64,000 nt of DNA from the NCBI GenBank assembly GCA_021234155.1, contig JAJEKV010000282.1, forward strand, positions 126,001 through 190,000, given 5' to 3'. The position numbers and the translations under genes are program-made. Positions 45,377 to 56,146 of the stretch are shown piece by piece. Numbering within the stretch: position 1 is the first letter of the stretch; every line of letters begins with the position of its first letter. This stretch comes from Isoetes taiwanensis. Lineage: Eukaryota > Streptophyta > Lycopodiopsida > Isoetales > Isoetaceae. Below the pieces are notes generated by a model. That model was not told where the DNA came from and made no database searches. It saw only the letters and a program-made list of their open reading frames with translations.

Positions 45377-46839
45377 TTCCCCTGTTTCTCCCCGTTCTTG
45401 GCTAATCTAGCTTAACGTTTTGTTTTTTAGCTTCTTTGATGAGTTCTTGGTGTTATACAGGACAATTCGGCAGCTCAGGGTAATGATTGGGTGGTTGCTT
45501 CAAGCTAATCGCCGGATCTTGGCACTTCTAGAGATTACGGTTCTTGGCAGTTTCGACAAAATATCCCACAGGCTAAATCAATATAACAACAAACAAAATC
45601 AATATTATTAATAAATAACGTGTAATGTCCACGTGGGCCTCGGTACCTCCACCGCCCCACACGCCCGGATATTCCACATGGCGGGGGGTGATTGGCTAAG
45701 GAATCTAGGCGGGGGGGGAGGGTAGATAGGAATTTTTTTTTTTTGCAATATAAGGTTAGGCATGATTCCCAAGAGGTCATATTTCAAGGCCCAAATAACC
45801 GAACTTTTTGAATTTCTTTTTTGCAAAAAAGATCTTTTTTGATGCTCTCAAAGATCTTTTTTTATCTTTTTTGCAAATGGAGCTCTTTTGTATTTTGCCT
45901 TGGAAAAGGCGTACATGGATGGTGATGGGCATATAGGCATGATGAGTTGGCAATGTGAGGATGACATGGCAAGTAAGGGTGACGAGGTGTCATGCAACTT
46001 GGCTAAGAATATTTTTTCTTGTCAAAACATGAGATGATGTGGAAATGTTGTGTATGATGGATGATGATGTGGAGGTATAGATGATGATGTGGCAAGACAA
46101 TATGTAACCCTTAAGAACTTATACATTTTAAATTGAAGAATTTGCAAAGGATGGAATTTCAAGAGGGGTTACACGTGTATGGTGTGACATGGCAATGAAG
46201 ATGACATGTATGGTGACTTGGCATAGGTCAATTTAAGTACCGATGCACATAATTTACATTTTCCAGGCAAATTTTGACTCTTCATTGCTTCCCTTAGGAA
46301 TTTTGCAATCTCTCTCATCATTTGACTTTTAGAGAGAGGAGTTTGACGTTTGACCATGTGTATGACCAAGTCAAGTGGAGATTTGTGCTTCAATGAGATG
46401 GTAATGGTATAGTAAGTGTGTGTGGGATGTGAATGACGTAGAAAGGAGAAATTTTGACTAGAAAAAATCTTCTAGGCCAATTTGCCTTAGGAAATGAAAT
46501 GTAGGCATGGAGCTTGGGGTCTCATGGGCATGTTTTCATGGTAAGGGATGTGAGAGGTTTAGGATGGGAATCAAGGAATGTGGTTGTGCCAAGAACTCAA
46601 ATATAAGCATCTCATACCAAGAACTCTTCAAGGGGTCTTCAAATCTTCAACATTTGCTTGAATCACCTTCATGACCTCCTTGTGTGACCTTTGTCAAATG
46701 TCCTCACCTTGGTCTTCAAGTCTTCTTGTCAAAGTGTGCAAAGATGCATTCTCCTTGTATATATCTAGGTTCAAATCAAAGTGTGAGCATGAGAATATGA
46801 AAATGTGTCTTGCTCTTCCATGCTATGGTAGCATGGCAG
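45377..46839 (-). repeat. 5' LTR of Tat-like element B
   Basis: The longest LTR copy. Its U3-side end is cut at about 46839, where it joins a 19-bp stub of the neighbouring copia-type LTR. It lacks the first ~21 bp (TGTTCTTTTTG...) seen at 62512. Confidence 0.82.
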
Positions 46840-46866
46840 CAGTCATCATACTCTAACATCCCCCCT
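46840..46866 (-). repeat. 3' LTR stub and polypurine tract of the copia-derived element
   Basis: AGGGGGGA directly precedes TGTTAGAGTATGATGACTG. The latter repeats the first bases of the LTR at 49786 with one indel. The remainder of the LTR is replaced by the Tat-like LTR. Confidence 0.65.
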
Positions 46867-47794
46867 AATGACGTGCATGGCTCAAAATATAAAAAACAAA
46901 AACTAGAAATCCTAGGACTAACATGCCCCCTGAGGTGTGACACGCCCAAAAATCCAGCATATAAAGCAACCTCAACCACATGAGTAACCATGGCTGCCAA
47001 AGGATCTTGGTTTTAAACCATAACTTCCCTGTACCATTCTCTTTGCATGTGAAAAGGGCATTGACAACATTAGCAATAACAGTCTTCAAAATTGACTCAT
47101 GTAATGCATAGAAATAAGACTGAAACTCTTGTAGTGCAGAAAAATTATACTGAAAATAGCAATAGTTCGAGTCTCGAAAACTGCTGCAATTCAGGTACTT
47201 GCCCTACTGATAAGCAAGCAAATGTTTCATCCAACTCATGACTGCTATCCACGTTTTGATTTTCAGATCTGTTAAACTGCCATTCTAGAGCTCCATGAGG
47301 TAACCAATCAAAACACCCAGCTACTCTGCAAGAGGAAGATACTAGTGAATCATGCTGCCAATTACACCGCGCATAGTTTTGAAATTGTCCCAACATAAGC
47401 AAGCATCTTTCAGAACTAGGAACTAGATTTGTATGGTCATATGTATCAAGAACTATTAATACTTGATTTCTCAAATGCAAACACCTGTAACTTACCTTTA
47501 GCTGTAACCTACCTTTAGCTGCCTGGTTAATCCTTCAATATCAGGATGAGAAATGTACCCCAAACAATCATCCAAGTTAGGATGATCCTCCAACTTTCCA
47601 TCATGTGAACAACCAAAAGGTAATTCTAGCTGCTGAGTACAAACGTGAGCCATAATAGCAAATTCAGGAAGGGTAGCATGAAGATCGACCCAAGGAAACT
47701 TAGAAATTTGTTCCTCTTCAATATGAATTTGCTTATGATCCATTGAAAATGACTCTAATGTTAATTCTTCTGAAGCACTTCGCAATGCAAACAT
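46867..47794 (-). other. Unrecognised frames in the copia-derived element
   Basis: Two - strand frames (47794-47498, 98 codons; 47480-47145, 111 codons) without a known domain. The first includes KFPWVDLHATLPEFAIMAHV and an acidic patch. They follow the gag-like frame on the same strand and may be its continuation after stops. Confidence 0.35.
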
Positions 47795-47818
47795 GTCATC
47801 ATTCCTAAAACATGCGGC

Positions 47819-48764
47819 TCATATATACCCTACAGGTACATCAGCTGTGTCCACGATAAGATCATAGAGTATACCTTGTTTGTAGAAATCAGCACTCCGC
47901 TCACATGAGACTACCATATGCTCCTCTTCCATCTCATTGCAAATATTCTGAATCAGCGCACGCTGCATAGCAGGTACAACAGCAATACACAGTGGTGAAG
48001 ACTCCGAGAACATCTCTGTTACAGCATAATCTGCTATGCCGAATGAAGTTTGGATCATAGAAGATGGACTGATATTGTGAACATTATCTTCATTAGACAT
48101 AGCACGCAGATCTTCTAACATCTTTAAAATATTTATCTGCTCTTGTTTGGTCCGTGCACCTTCTTCTCCAAGGTTTTCCACAAGTTTGTAATCATCATGG
48201 CAAAATGTATCAGGAATATCTTTTTGATAAACATCAATGTCATCTCTCATGGCTGCCATAATTGCAACCTCATCCCAAACAGCACCAAGTGGAAGGGAAT
48301 AATTATCATGAACTGGATTAACCGGAGGAGTTAAAATAGAAGGTAACTCTTCTAAATTGTCCACAGACATCTTCTTTGCATGATTTAAGTCTTGGTCATG
48401 GCTCAGTCCAAATTGAGACGTTAGATAATCCCACAACTCCTTGGCAATTAAGGAATGATCTTTGCAAAAACCTTGATTGTAAAGTAGCATCAATGGTTAA
48501 CATTATAGATTTGTAAACTTTGTCTTCTTCATCAAGAGTAGCTAAACAGTTATTTCCTCCCACAACATGCCACACACCTTGGGATATGAATGACCAGGTC
48601 ATTTGAAATCTCCATTCTTCGTAGTTATGAATGGTTAAAACCTTACCTTTCAAAGGAGCTATAATCTGATAAAGCTGCTTAGCGGACTCAGAAGTAAAAC
48701 AGACCATGATTAGATTGTCCAACAAGCCAGTTATATCACATGTACAATAGCACAAGTCTGACAA
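47819..48764 (-). pseudogene. Copia gag-like protein with an unrecognised C-terminal extension
   Basis: Frame 48764-48396 contains APLKGKVLTIHNYEEWRFQM, SQGVWHVVGG and DKVYKSIMLTIDATLQS, the N-terminal block of copia gag (the W-R/K-F-M, G-L-W-V pattern). One extra T in a T run near 48470 shifts the frame; the next frame continues CKDHSLIAKELWDYLTSQFG, still gag-like, and then about 190 residues I cannot assign (VWDEVAIMAAMRDDIDVY, NICNEMEEEHMVV). No zinc knuckle is seen. With the single frameshift ignored this is about 310 residues. Confidence 0.65.
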
Positions 48765-49605
48765 AACTGAAGTTTAGCAAGAAGGAAGAAATCTCAGACA
48801 AATCTTGCTGATCGGAGATTTGAAGACTTCCAGGAGCCAATTCCAGATCCGAAGCCAGTCCAGATCTGGATTGCCACTCAATCTTAAGAATTTCTCCACT
48901 CAATTCCAGTTCCTAATCCGGTAGATTTCAAATCCATTTCCCCTCTGCCGTAACTCCAAATACGATCAAACTCATGCAAGATCTCGACATCTAATCTAGA
49001 CCTTATCCGCTTCCCAACATATCGCGGCCTTATTAGGTTTATCTACCCGAAAAAAAATTTCTTTTATCTTAAATAAGCCATGAACCAAAATAATTGCACC
49101 AGCCATGCAAAATCTCTCTGATTTTACAAATTCTATTGTCGATTTTGCCATATGGCACAAGTCCGGCTCCAAAAACATCTTCGCACAAAGTCTTCCAAAA
49201 GCCCCAGATGCTTGACCAAACTACACAACGCAATCTCTTCTCCTTCACATCAGATCCGACTTATAAACTCCAGATCCAGCCCTTTCTAGAGTTCCAAATA
49301 TCAGATCCGGTAAGACCCGCCTCAAATCCGGCTTTCGATGAAGATTTCTCAACCCTTCCTTACAAATCGTAGAAAGAAGTATACCTAACTAGACGAAGAC
49401 TCTTGCAAGTTTAGAGGAATCTTTGCATAGATTTCTCGAGCTTTCTTTCACTCTAGACCCGTTCTAGACGCGCAGCATATTCTTGACCCGTTCTAGATTA
49501 AATCTTACATAATGCAAGAAAAATGATGTCAATTCCTCTGATCAGACCCAATACCACGTTCTGATCCCACCTGCTATACTCCTGCACTCATCTCATCCTG
49601 CATTC
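48765..49605 (-). other. Leader of the copia-derived element
   Basis: 840 bp between the primer binding site and the gag-like ATG, with no convincing frame; repeated CAGATCC/GATCCGG-type motifs occur around 48840-49320. Confidence 0.4.
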
Positions 49606-49620
49606 TGGCTCTGATACCAT
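49606..49620 (-). promoter_or_regulatory. Primer binding site (tRNA-Met type) of the copia-derived element
   Basis: On the - strand ATGGTATCAGAGCCA, an exact match to the usual plant site, immediately after the LTR end TTCA. Confidence 0.85.
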
Positions 49621-49786
49621 GAAGAAACCCTGTATCCATGTATGCTAGAATGGAAGAGATACACGATATAACTAGGCTATGAGTAAACTGGATGAAGAAC
49701 TGTAAAGCATGACTATGCCTTTATAGGAGAGCATGTCAGCAACATACATGGATGACTCAGCATGCACAGTCATCATACTCGTAACA
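49620..49786 (-). repeat. 5' LTR (167 bp) of the copia-derived element
   Basis: On the - strand begins TGTTACGAGTATGATGACTG and ends GGGTTTCTTCA. The right border is supported by the matching stub at 46840-46858 next to a polypurine tract; the left border by the primer binding site. A TATAAAGG box lies near 49722. Confidence 0.7.
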
Positions 49787-50492
49787 TGATATATGGGAAA
49801 ACAATGCTCCACTGACCCACTCTGAAGGCCTCTATCAGCTGCAGTTCATTTGGTCTCATATGTGCAAAAAAAAAACTAATGCTCCACTTACCTAACCGGA
49901 AGGCCACTATCATACTGCAGTTCATGCAGGAATGTTTTGGAATTGAAAAAATTATCAATTAGCCAAATTTGTCCTCAGTCTCAGTCATCAGGTCACATTC
50001 TTCCTTTTTCCTGGTCTCCTTTTACCAGCTACTCATCTGATGCCCCTGTCCCGTCTATGTTTTCTAATTGCCATTTTGGCAATTGGCAGTTCCACCATTC
50101 CACCGCAGCCAAACTGGCTTTCACGGTCAGGTGTTTCCATTGGTCTTCCTCATACTAGCATTTTTTCTAATTTTAGATTCACCTGTTGCGAGAGGCATCA
50201 AGTGCCTAGAAGACGCTAGTTTGTCAGAGGACTATATAATAACTAAAATTAGAACAGGGTGGCAAGAGAATTCTCTACTGCCTTTCTCGTTCTTAGTTCA
50301 TTGTGAGGTTGCATTAGATTCCTTTTCTCCGCCTCAGTAAAAGGAAAAGAAAGTTCTCCCATACAACTAGCCATGTTTTACATAGTCCATGTAATGAGGG
50401 TCTCAAAGAGACAGTCTTCAAATCCCTAGGAAGAGATTTGCATGTCCAAATCATAACTTTTTCATTGTGCTCAATATTCACTGGCGTAGGAG
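49787..50492. other. Unassigned sequence with one tandem duplication
   Basis: AATGCTCCACT...GGAAGGCC...CTGCAGTTCAT-type text occurs twice, at about 49802-49851 and 49879-49929 (period about 77 bp). No gene seen. Short + strand frames around 49937-50340 are not recognised. Confidence 0.4.
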
Positions 50493-52364
50493 TCAGAGTC
50501 CACCTGGACAGAGATCACCACATGTTCTGTTTGCATTAAATAAGGACATCCACCCAGAACTATCTAGTTGTGTAGTAGATTGAAGCAACTTTTCTGCTTC
50601 TTGAAAGCAACCTGCACGACTCAGAAGGTCGACCACACAGTTATAGTGTATATTACCTGACCTGATGCCATGAAGTTCACTCATGTATCCAAAATACCAT
50701 TGCCCGCTTTATCCAGGCGACCCATCGCGACTACAAGCAGTAACCATAATAACGAATGTCACTTCATCTGGTTTTAACCCTTGTTGTTCCATACTCTCAA
50801 GGCACTGCTCTGCAAGAAAGAACTCCCCATGCTGTGCATATCCTGCAATCATTGCATTCCAGGACACAAGTATGCGGCATGGTAACTTGTCAAATAGTTC
50901 ACGCGCATCCTTCAAGCAACCACACTTTGCATACATATCAACAAGGGTACTTGCAAGAACCGCATCAGAATGAAGATCATTTCTCTGAATCTGGCCATGA
51001 ATAAGCCTGCCTTGGTCAATAGCACCTACATTCCCACAAGCTTTTAAGGCACTTAAAAACGTGACTTTATTCGGTTCCACACCACCCTGTTGCATGTTCC
51101 CAAAGCATTCAAGGGCAAGTTGGCCTTTCCCATGCTGGGTATATGCTGTAATCATTGCACTCCATGATACGACATCCCAACTTGACATCCTGTTGAACAC
51201 TGCACATGCCGCTTTCAGACTTCCACATTTTGCATACATATCAATAAGGGCATTTTCCACAATAATATCAGACTCTAGACCACTTCTTATGATTTCGCTG
51301 TGAAGAATCCTGCCGTGATCTATATCTTGTATGCTACCACATGCTTTTAAAATGCCCAAATATATAACTTTGTTCGCCGTTATACCCTCCTTCTTCATCT
51401 TCTTGAAGCAATCAAAAGCTAGAAGACCTTCCCCATGTTGCGCATACCCTGCTATCATTGCACCCCAGGACACAATACTCCGATGCCTCAACTTGTCGAA
51501 GATTTTCCGTGCATCATGTAGGTTCCCACATTTAGCATACATATCTACAATTGTGTTTCCTATAGCACCATCAAATTCCAAACCATATTTGATGATTTCC
51601 TTATGTACGAGTCTGCCCTGGTCTATTGCTCCTACTCTGCTGCACGCTCTCAGGATGCTTAGAAACGTAACCCTGTCTGGTTTTACCCCCTCACGTTGCA
51701 TACTGTTCAAAAATTCCAGAATGACTAGTCCCTTCCCATGTTGTGCAAATCCTGCAGCCATTGCATTCCAACACACCACATCTCGTTGACCCAACTTATC
51801 AAATACTTTCTGTGCTTCATTTAAACTACCATTTTGGACATACATGTCAATGAGACTACTACCCAACACGATGTCTGATTGAAGAGCAGCTGCTACTATC
51901 TCCTGATGAATTAACCTTCCATGCTCAAGGGACAATGCCCTGGTGCATGCTTTAACCATTGCAGCAAGCACATATTTGTCACTGTTTCTGCCTGATCGTT
52001 GCATCATGCAGTATAGCTCAATTGCCATAGCAGCTTCGCCAAGATTAACGTGCGCCCACAATATCGAACTCCATGTGTACACGCTTGGATACAAAACCCT
52101 TTTGAATACTTCGTTCGCTTCGGACAGGCTTCCACTAGCATTAAGTAGCCTAATGAGATGATCACCCAAAACGGCGACGCAATCAAGGTTATACTTTGCC
52201 ATGAGAGACTGCACTCGCCGGGCACAATCTGCATCTTCATTTCTAGTGCATTCCTGCAAAAGATTATAGGCATTACTTCTAGATAACGGGATCGCCAGAT
52301 GCTCCATCAAATCAATTGCCTCGTGCGATCGTCCCATTTCACACAGCTTGTTCAAACATTTCAA
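50493..52364 (-). pseudogene. PLS-class pentatricopeptide-repeat protein gene with a premature stop before the E region
   Basis: The 551-codon frame 52364-50709 is built of tandem PPR motifs. Five rounds of the P, L, S pattern show GRLIHxEI, the LIDMYAKCGSL and DARKIFDKL signatures and SWxAMIAGYAQHGxG, roughly every 100 residues from residue 90 on. A TAA at 50709-50711 ends it; the same frame then continues to 50493 with GQWYFGYMSELHGI, HYNCVVDLLSRAGCFQEAEKLL, the usual E-region start. So the original protein was longer, probably with E or DYW domains that act in organelle RNA editing. Upstream, an overlapping frame (52539-52342) may be a shifted N-terminal presequence. No intron seen. Whether the truncated protein is used is unknown. 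Confidence 0.9.
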
Positions 52365-52539
52365 AGTCCTTCACAAAATCATCGTCAAGAAATCGTAAGA
52401 GATAGCTCCAGAAATAGATACCAGAACGTGAGTGGTACCTGTTATGAACGGTCCTGAGCTTTTGCTCATCGTTAATAAAGCAGAAAACCGTAGGATGCAT
52501 TGCCGTCGTCATATAGGCGAAAGCGCACTTGACACCCAA

Positions 52540-53604
52540 AACTTGGCGGTAGTTTTAACGTGGTCAAAGTGAGATTTTGAGTCTATACCGTATTTTTCTT
52601 AGGGCCAGATTCGACATGCATGTCAATTAGTTGCCTACGTGTCAACAAAGTTCACATAATTGGCTAGGGTAGTTTTCTTCCACTATTCCATTAAGCGTCA
52701 TTTAAGCATGTGAAGTTTTGAAATTTTAAATAACGAAATCGATTCCGCACCAAAAGCACTTTTTTACGAGCATACAGCACCAAAGCTGCTTCAAACACGA
52801 ATCCGCAATTGCAAATACTAGTTCTGCCATTGTGCCCAACACAAATTTGCAAATACTAGGTACGACATTGTGCCCAACACCAATTCGAACTTGAAGACAT
52901 TTGCTACAAAAACCGCTCACGTTAACACTTTTTTGCCGAATTTTGTGTATGACCAAAACCTTTCAAACGTTTCTCTGTATTGAGCTTGATAAGCTCTTTT
53001 TGAAGTTTAGAAGAAGTTTTCAAGCAATAACATTTGTATTTCAGTACTTCCAAATCAAGTTGCTGTGTAATAATCAGGCCAATTCAAATTTACATGGTAG
53101 TATAACAGAAATCCAAGCTCATGTTCCCTTGCATGTTTGGATGCAATACAAATAACATAGATATGGTTCTTCCCAAATCTGAAGCTCAAATGCAAAAGAA
53201 CTTCCTTAAGACCATACAAAATACTGTTAATTACAAATACTTTATTGCAAGCATATGAACATACATTATATGCTTTTGTTGAGGGATGCGTAGCATAGTT
53301 GCAATAGACTCAAAAACCTGCAAATGAATACAAAAATAACTTAGCTACTGTTGTGCTATTCATATCAGAATTGAAAAAAAGAATACCTTTTACTTATGCT
53401 CCGCTATCTTCGCTTTCACTTAAGTGGGGACCGAATTGTTGATCAATTAGTTCTTTTGTAGATTTATCATATAAAGCGATGGCGGAGCATTTCACGTGCG
53501 AGAATTTGCTTTAAAATGCCGTGGAACTTCTTGGTGCATTGCAATTATAGATGCAACTTCATTGGGATCCTGCTCAAGAGATCTTGCTAATGCTTCCATG
53601 GGGT
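52540..53604. other. Unassigned intergenic sequence
   Basis: No recognisable gene. A - strand frame at 52956-52726 is Cys-rich but unassigned. A short tandem similarity (ATTGTGCCCAACAC near 52832 and 52870) is visible. Confidence 0.35.
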
Positions 53605-54825
53605 TCAAGTTTGCGCCTGCCACCAATGCAATCCGTGATCAGCCCGCGACCACTTCATTATCGGGGAATCTGCAAAAAACTTGACTTCGCTCTGCATATT
53701 TTTACTTTTCCTTTTGATTCTATGGCTACTTTTGTAATTGATTTTCGCTTCATCTATCCGGTTGTTATCAAACCCATCACCGTGTCTCACACAAAGATTA
53801 TGCAATATAAGACAAGCGACAACAATATCGGCACCTTTTCTAAGCTGCGTGTCATTTCTCTTCAACAAGATCACGAATCTTGACTTCAACATGCCAAATG
53901 TGCATTCTCGCGGCATTCGTGCTAGATTGAATATAATTCCAATGATACTCCGCTCTTGCTAAGTCCATCCTTATGACCCTTGAATGGCGAAAAGCATCAA
54001 GGCAGCGGAGGGTAAAATTTGCATCACCTACTAGACAATAATTTCCCAAGTGCTTGACTTTGATCCTCTTTCCGGCTTCACTTTGTTCAAATAACTTCCA
54101 ATCGTGAATCTTGCTGCCCATCCAACATCATAGTCCATATGCAACAATCTGCGCTCACAATCACTTGTAACAAAGGCAGAATGAAAGCCCTTCTGTTGTA
54201 ATAAATTTTCAGTGGGGGCAACATCGGTAGATGACTACCATCAATAGCCCCAACAACAAAAGGGATCCCTTTCAAACGTTCAAAACCCGACATGATAAGG
54301 TATGCATGCGATGTCGGAGAAGGCCATTTTATACATAAATCTTGTAGATTCTCCTTCACTGCAAGTCAGATATATTGGCCGGGTTGTATAGCCCATAATC
54401 GTATTGATCGCAATTTCCTTTATAGTATTCCCTGTTTGCAAGGCTTGTCGAGCAATGCAAATCCTTTTTCTCCATGATATAGTCAGGCGCATATATGTAT
54501 CTTGACGAATAAGTGACGGGCCTAACACACTACATACATACTGAAATGTAGCTCTAGACAACCGTTGTCTACTCTTAAACATGTCATCTGTGTAAGACGA
54601 CAGAAGCGTGGCTTCCATAAATATAGATGGCCTGCTATAAGTCCAAACATGGGGAGCTCCTCTAATTGTTCTACCGTCAGTGCAGCTTGTTAAATATGAA
54701 CACATTTCCATCCAATGAGCATAGAGGGCAAATACCATTGTGGGTGAAGATTCCTCAATCAATGCTTTCAGAATGTGGTACAATAACATGGCCCACAAGA
54801 TCTTCTCCATCCTGTCCATCTTCAC
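53605..54825 (-). pseudogene. PIF/Harbinger (HARBI1-like) transposase relic
   Basis: Successive overlapping - strand frames give one broken protein. At 54825-54280 are SRATFQYVCSVLGPSLIRQD and AIARQALQTG-type text. At 54359-54087 is GIPFVVGAIDGSHLPML (first catalytic Asp, DDE_Tnp_4 family), then the second in GQQDSR. At 54121-53852 is GNYCLVGDANFTLRC, corresponding to the YYLLGDSGY block. At 53916-53605 is RECTFGMLKSRFVIL, with the catalytic Glu, then ILHNLC. At least three frameshifts separate them. Either a dead Harbinger element or a decayed host HARBI1-like gene; no terminal repeats were found. Confidence 0.85.
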
Positions 54826-54829
54826 AATG

Positions 54830-55310
54830 CCTGATCAATAAACTGAGCAAAGTTGATGAGTTTTACACCTGCATTCCAACAAAATTTAGAATAATCCGTT
54901 TATTTTAAAAATAAAGAAACTCTACGTCTTGACATAGAAACGAAAAAATGAAGGCAATTATCATTTATTCAGAATAAGAACAGTAAAAACAATTGCACAT
55001 GCAAACAATTAAGATGGGTACCTCAATGATGTCAGTGGGTAGATGCATCAAATCCGAGCTTGACAAAAACATGTTGGACCTTTGACTACTGTAGTAGTAT
55101 AATATTAGTATAAACAACAGCTAATTGATTGAGACCCCCTAGAAAGACAACCAAGCATTCATAATAACGTAGAAACTGCTAGAATATAATAACTACTTTG
55201 CAAATAGAAAACTGTGGCCTTTCACCTACATTGAATCAGCTAGGCACTATGTACTGTTCCAGACAATCCAGCCTACAAAAGAATACACATAATCAGAAGC
55301 ACATCCATTG
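54830..55310. other. Unassigned spacer
   Basis: AT-rich sequence between the Harbinger relic and the GnT-II relic. Nothing recognised. Confidence 0.35.
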
Positions 55311-56146
55311 TTAATAATTTGCAAATGCAAAATGGTCTACTTGCATGTTCCCAAAAGCACTTGTTCTTGGTCCTCGTAAGGTATAAACAGTAGGTCCCCA
55401 TGAAGGATAAACAGACGCCCACATTGTGATATCCCAATTATAGTCATCAAAATGACAAAAAGTGTTTGCACTGGCATGCATCTTTCTCCAAGCAGTGCGG
55501 TTAAATGAATATCCCATGTTCCCTATCCTTTCTACAACCAGAAATTCTCCGTCTTCTCCTCTTGATTTAATATCCCAAGGAACTAAATTGACAGCCCAGA
55601 ATTCTGGGCATTTAACACCTTTCAGCATAATTAGTTTCTGAATGTTTCTATATGCATTGGGATATAGATAGTGATCCTCTTCATATGCCCATCATGCCTC
55701 CTAGTCTCACTTAGCCCATCCCAGATGGTGTTCATCATCCACCACCAATGATGTTTTAGAGATACAATTCTTGGGCTTCTATGGTTACCATACTGGTCAG
55801 GATTACCTTTACATCCCTTAGCCAATGCATCATCCTTACCTTGGCAATCCCCTGGTGATAAACCTGGGAAAGAATCAGGAAATAAGTGTGGAGAGAATGG
55901 GGCAAAAATCTGCTTCACTTGACATAAACGTATACTTTCTATGATTGCATTCATCTAATCATGGAAACCATCATGGCTCACAATAAGGAGTGTATCATTG
56001 ATTCCTTCTACCTTCGAAAGAGCATTCACAACAATTCTTAGGTATTGTGGACGGTTGTGCACATAAAGCACAATTACAACATTATCAGCAGCTAGTTCTG
56101 AAAATAGATCTTTACTCCTTGGTAACTGATGCAATCCACGTTCCAT
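55311..56146 (-). pseudogene. GnT-II (alpha-1,6-mannosyl-glycoprotein 2-beta-N-acetylglucosaminyltransferase) pseudogene
   Basis: - strand text VIVLYVHNRPQYLRIVV, LLIVSHDGF, QVKQIFAPFSPHLFPDSFPG, NPDQYGNHRSPRIVSLKHHW and WWMMNTIWDGLSETR is plant GnT-II, the Golgi enzyme adding GlcNAc to the alpha-1,6 arm of N-glycans. In-frame TAG at 55955-55957 interrupts SHDGFHD/MNAIIESIR where Glu is expected. A short deletion at about 55683 removes the residues before the EED motif (EEDHYLYPNAYRN resumes in another frame). The C-terminal part (FWAVNLVPWDIKSRGEDGEF, NRTAWRKMH, DDYNWDITMWASVYPSWGP) is clear and ends with a shifted tail after GPRTSAFG. Both termini are missing compared with the family's roughly 430-450 residues. 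Identity is firm; it cannot encode an active enzyme. Confidence 0.92.

Larger units (their letters stand above)
41228..46839 (-). mobile_element. Tat-like Ty3 element B with a large internal deletion
   Basis: Read on the - strand: 5' LTR (46839-45377), leader (45376-44263), then directly the integrase core (44262-43340), 3' untranslated region and 3' LTR (42576-41228). Everything from gag through the integrase zinc finger is missing, with the leader text TAAATTCCAGG abutting integrase text for QIFGGRTLQ at about 44262. Confidence 0.88.
46840..49786 (-). mobile_element. Copia-derived, apparently non-autonomous LTR element with a gag-like frame
   Basis: On the - strand: LTR 49786-49620 (167 bp, TGTTACGAG...TTTCTTCA), tRNA-Met primer binding site (49620-49606), leader, gag-like frame, unknown frames, purine tract AGGGGGGA (46866-46859) and the first 19 bp of the 3' LTR (TGTTAGAGTATGATGACTG, 46858-46840), cut by the Tat-like LTR. 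No protease, integrase or RT text is visible in its 2.9 kb, so it would depend on another copia element. Confidence 0.65.

Noticed and set aside
46840-46858. TGTTAGAGTATGATGACTG read as the true start of the Tat-like LTR
   Set aside because: The same bases begin the 167-bp LTR at 49786, and a polypurine tract lies at 46859-46866, so they belong to the copia-derived element; the Tat-like LTR start is TGTTCTTTT as at 62512.
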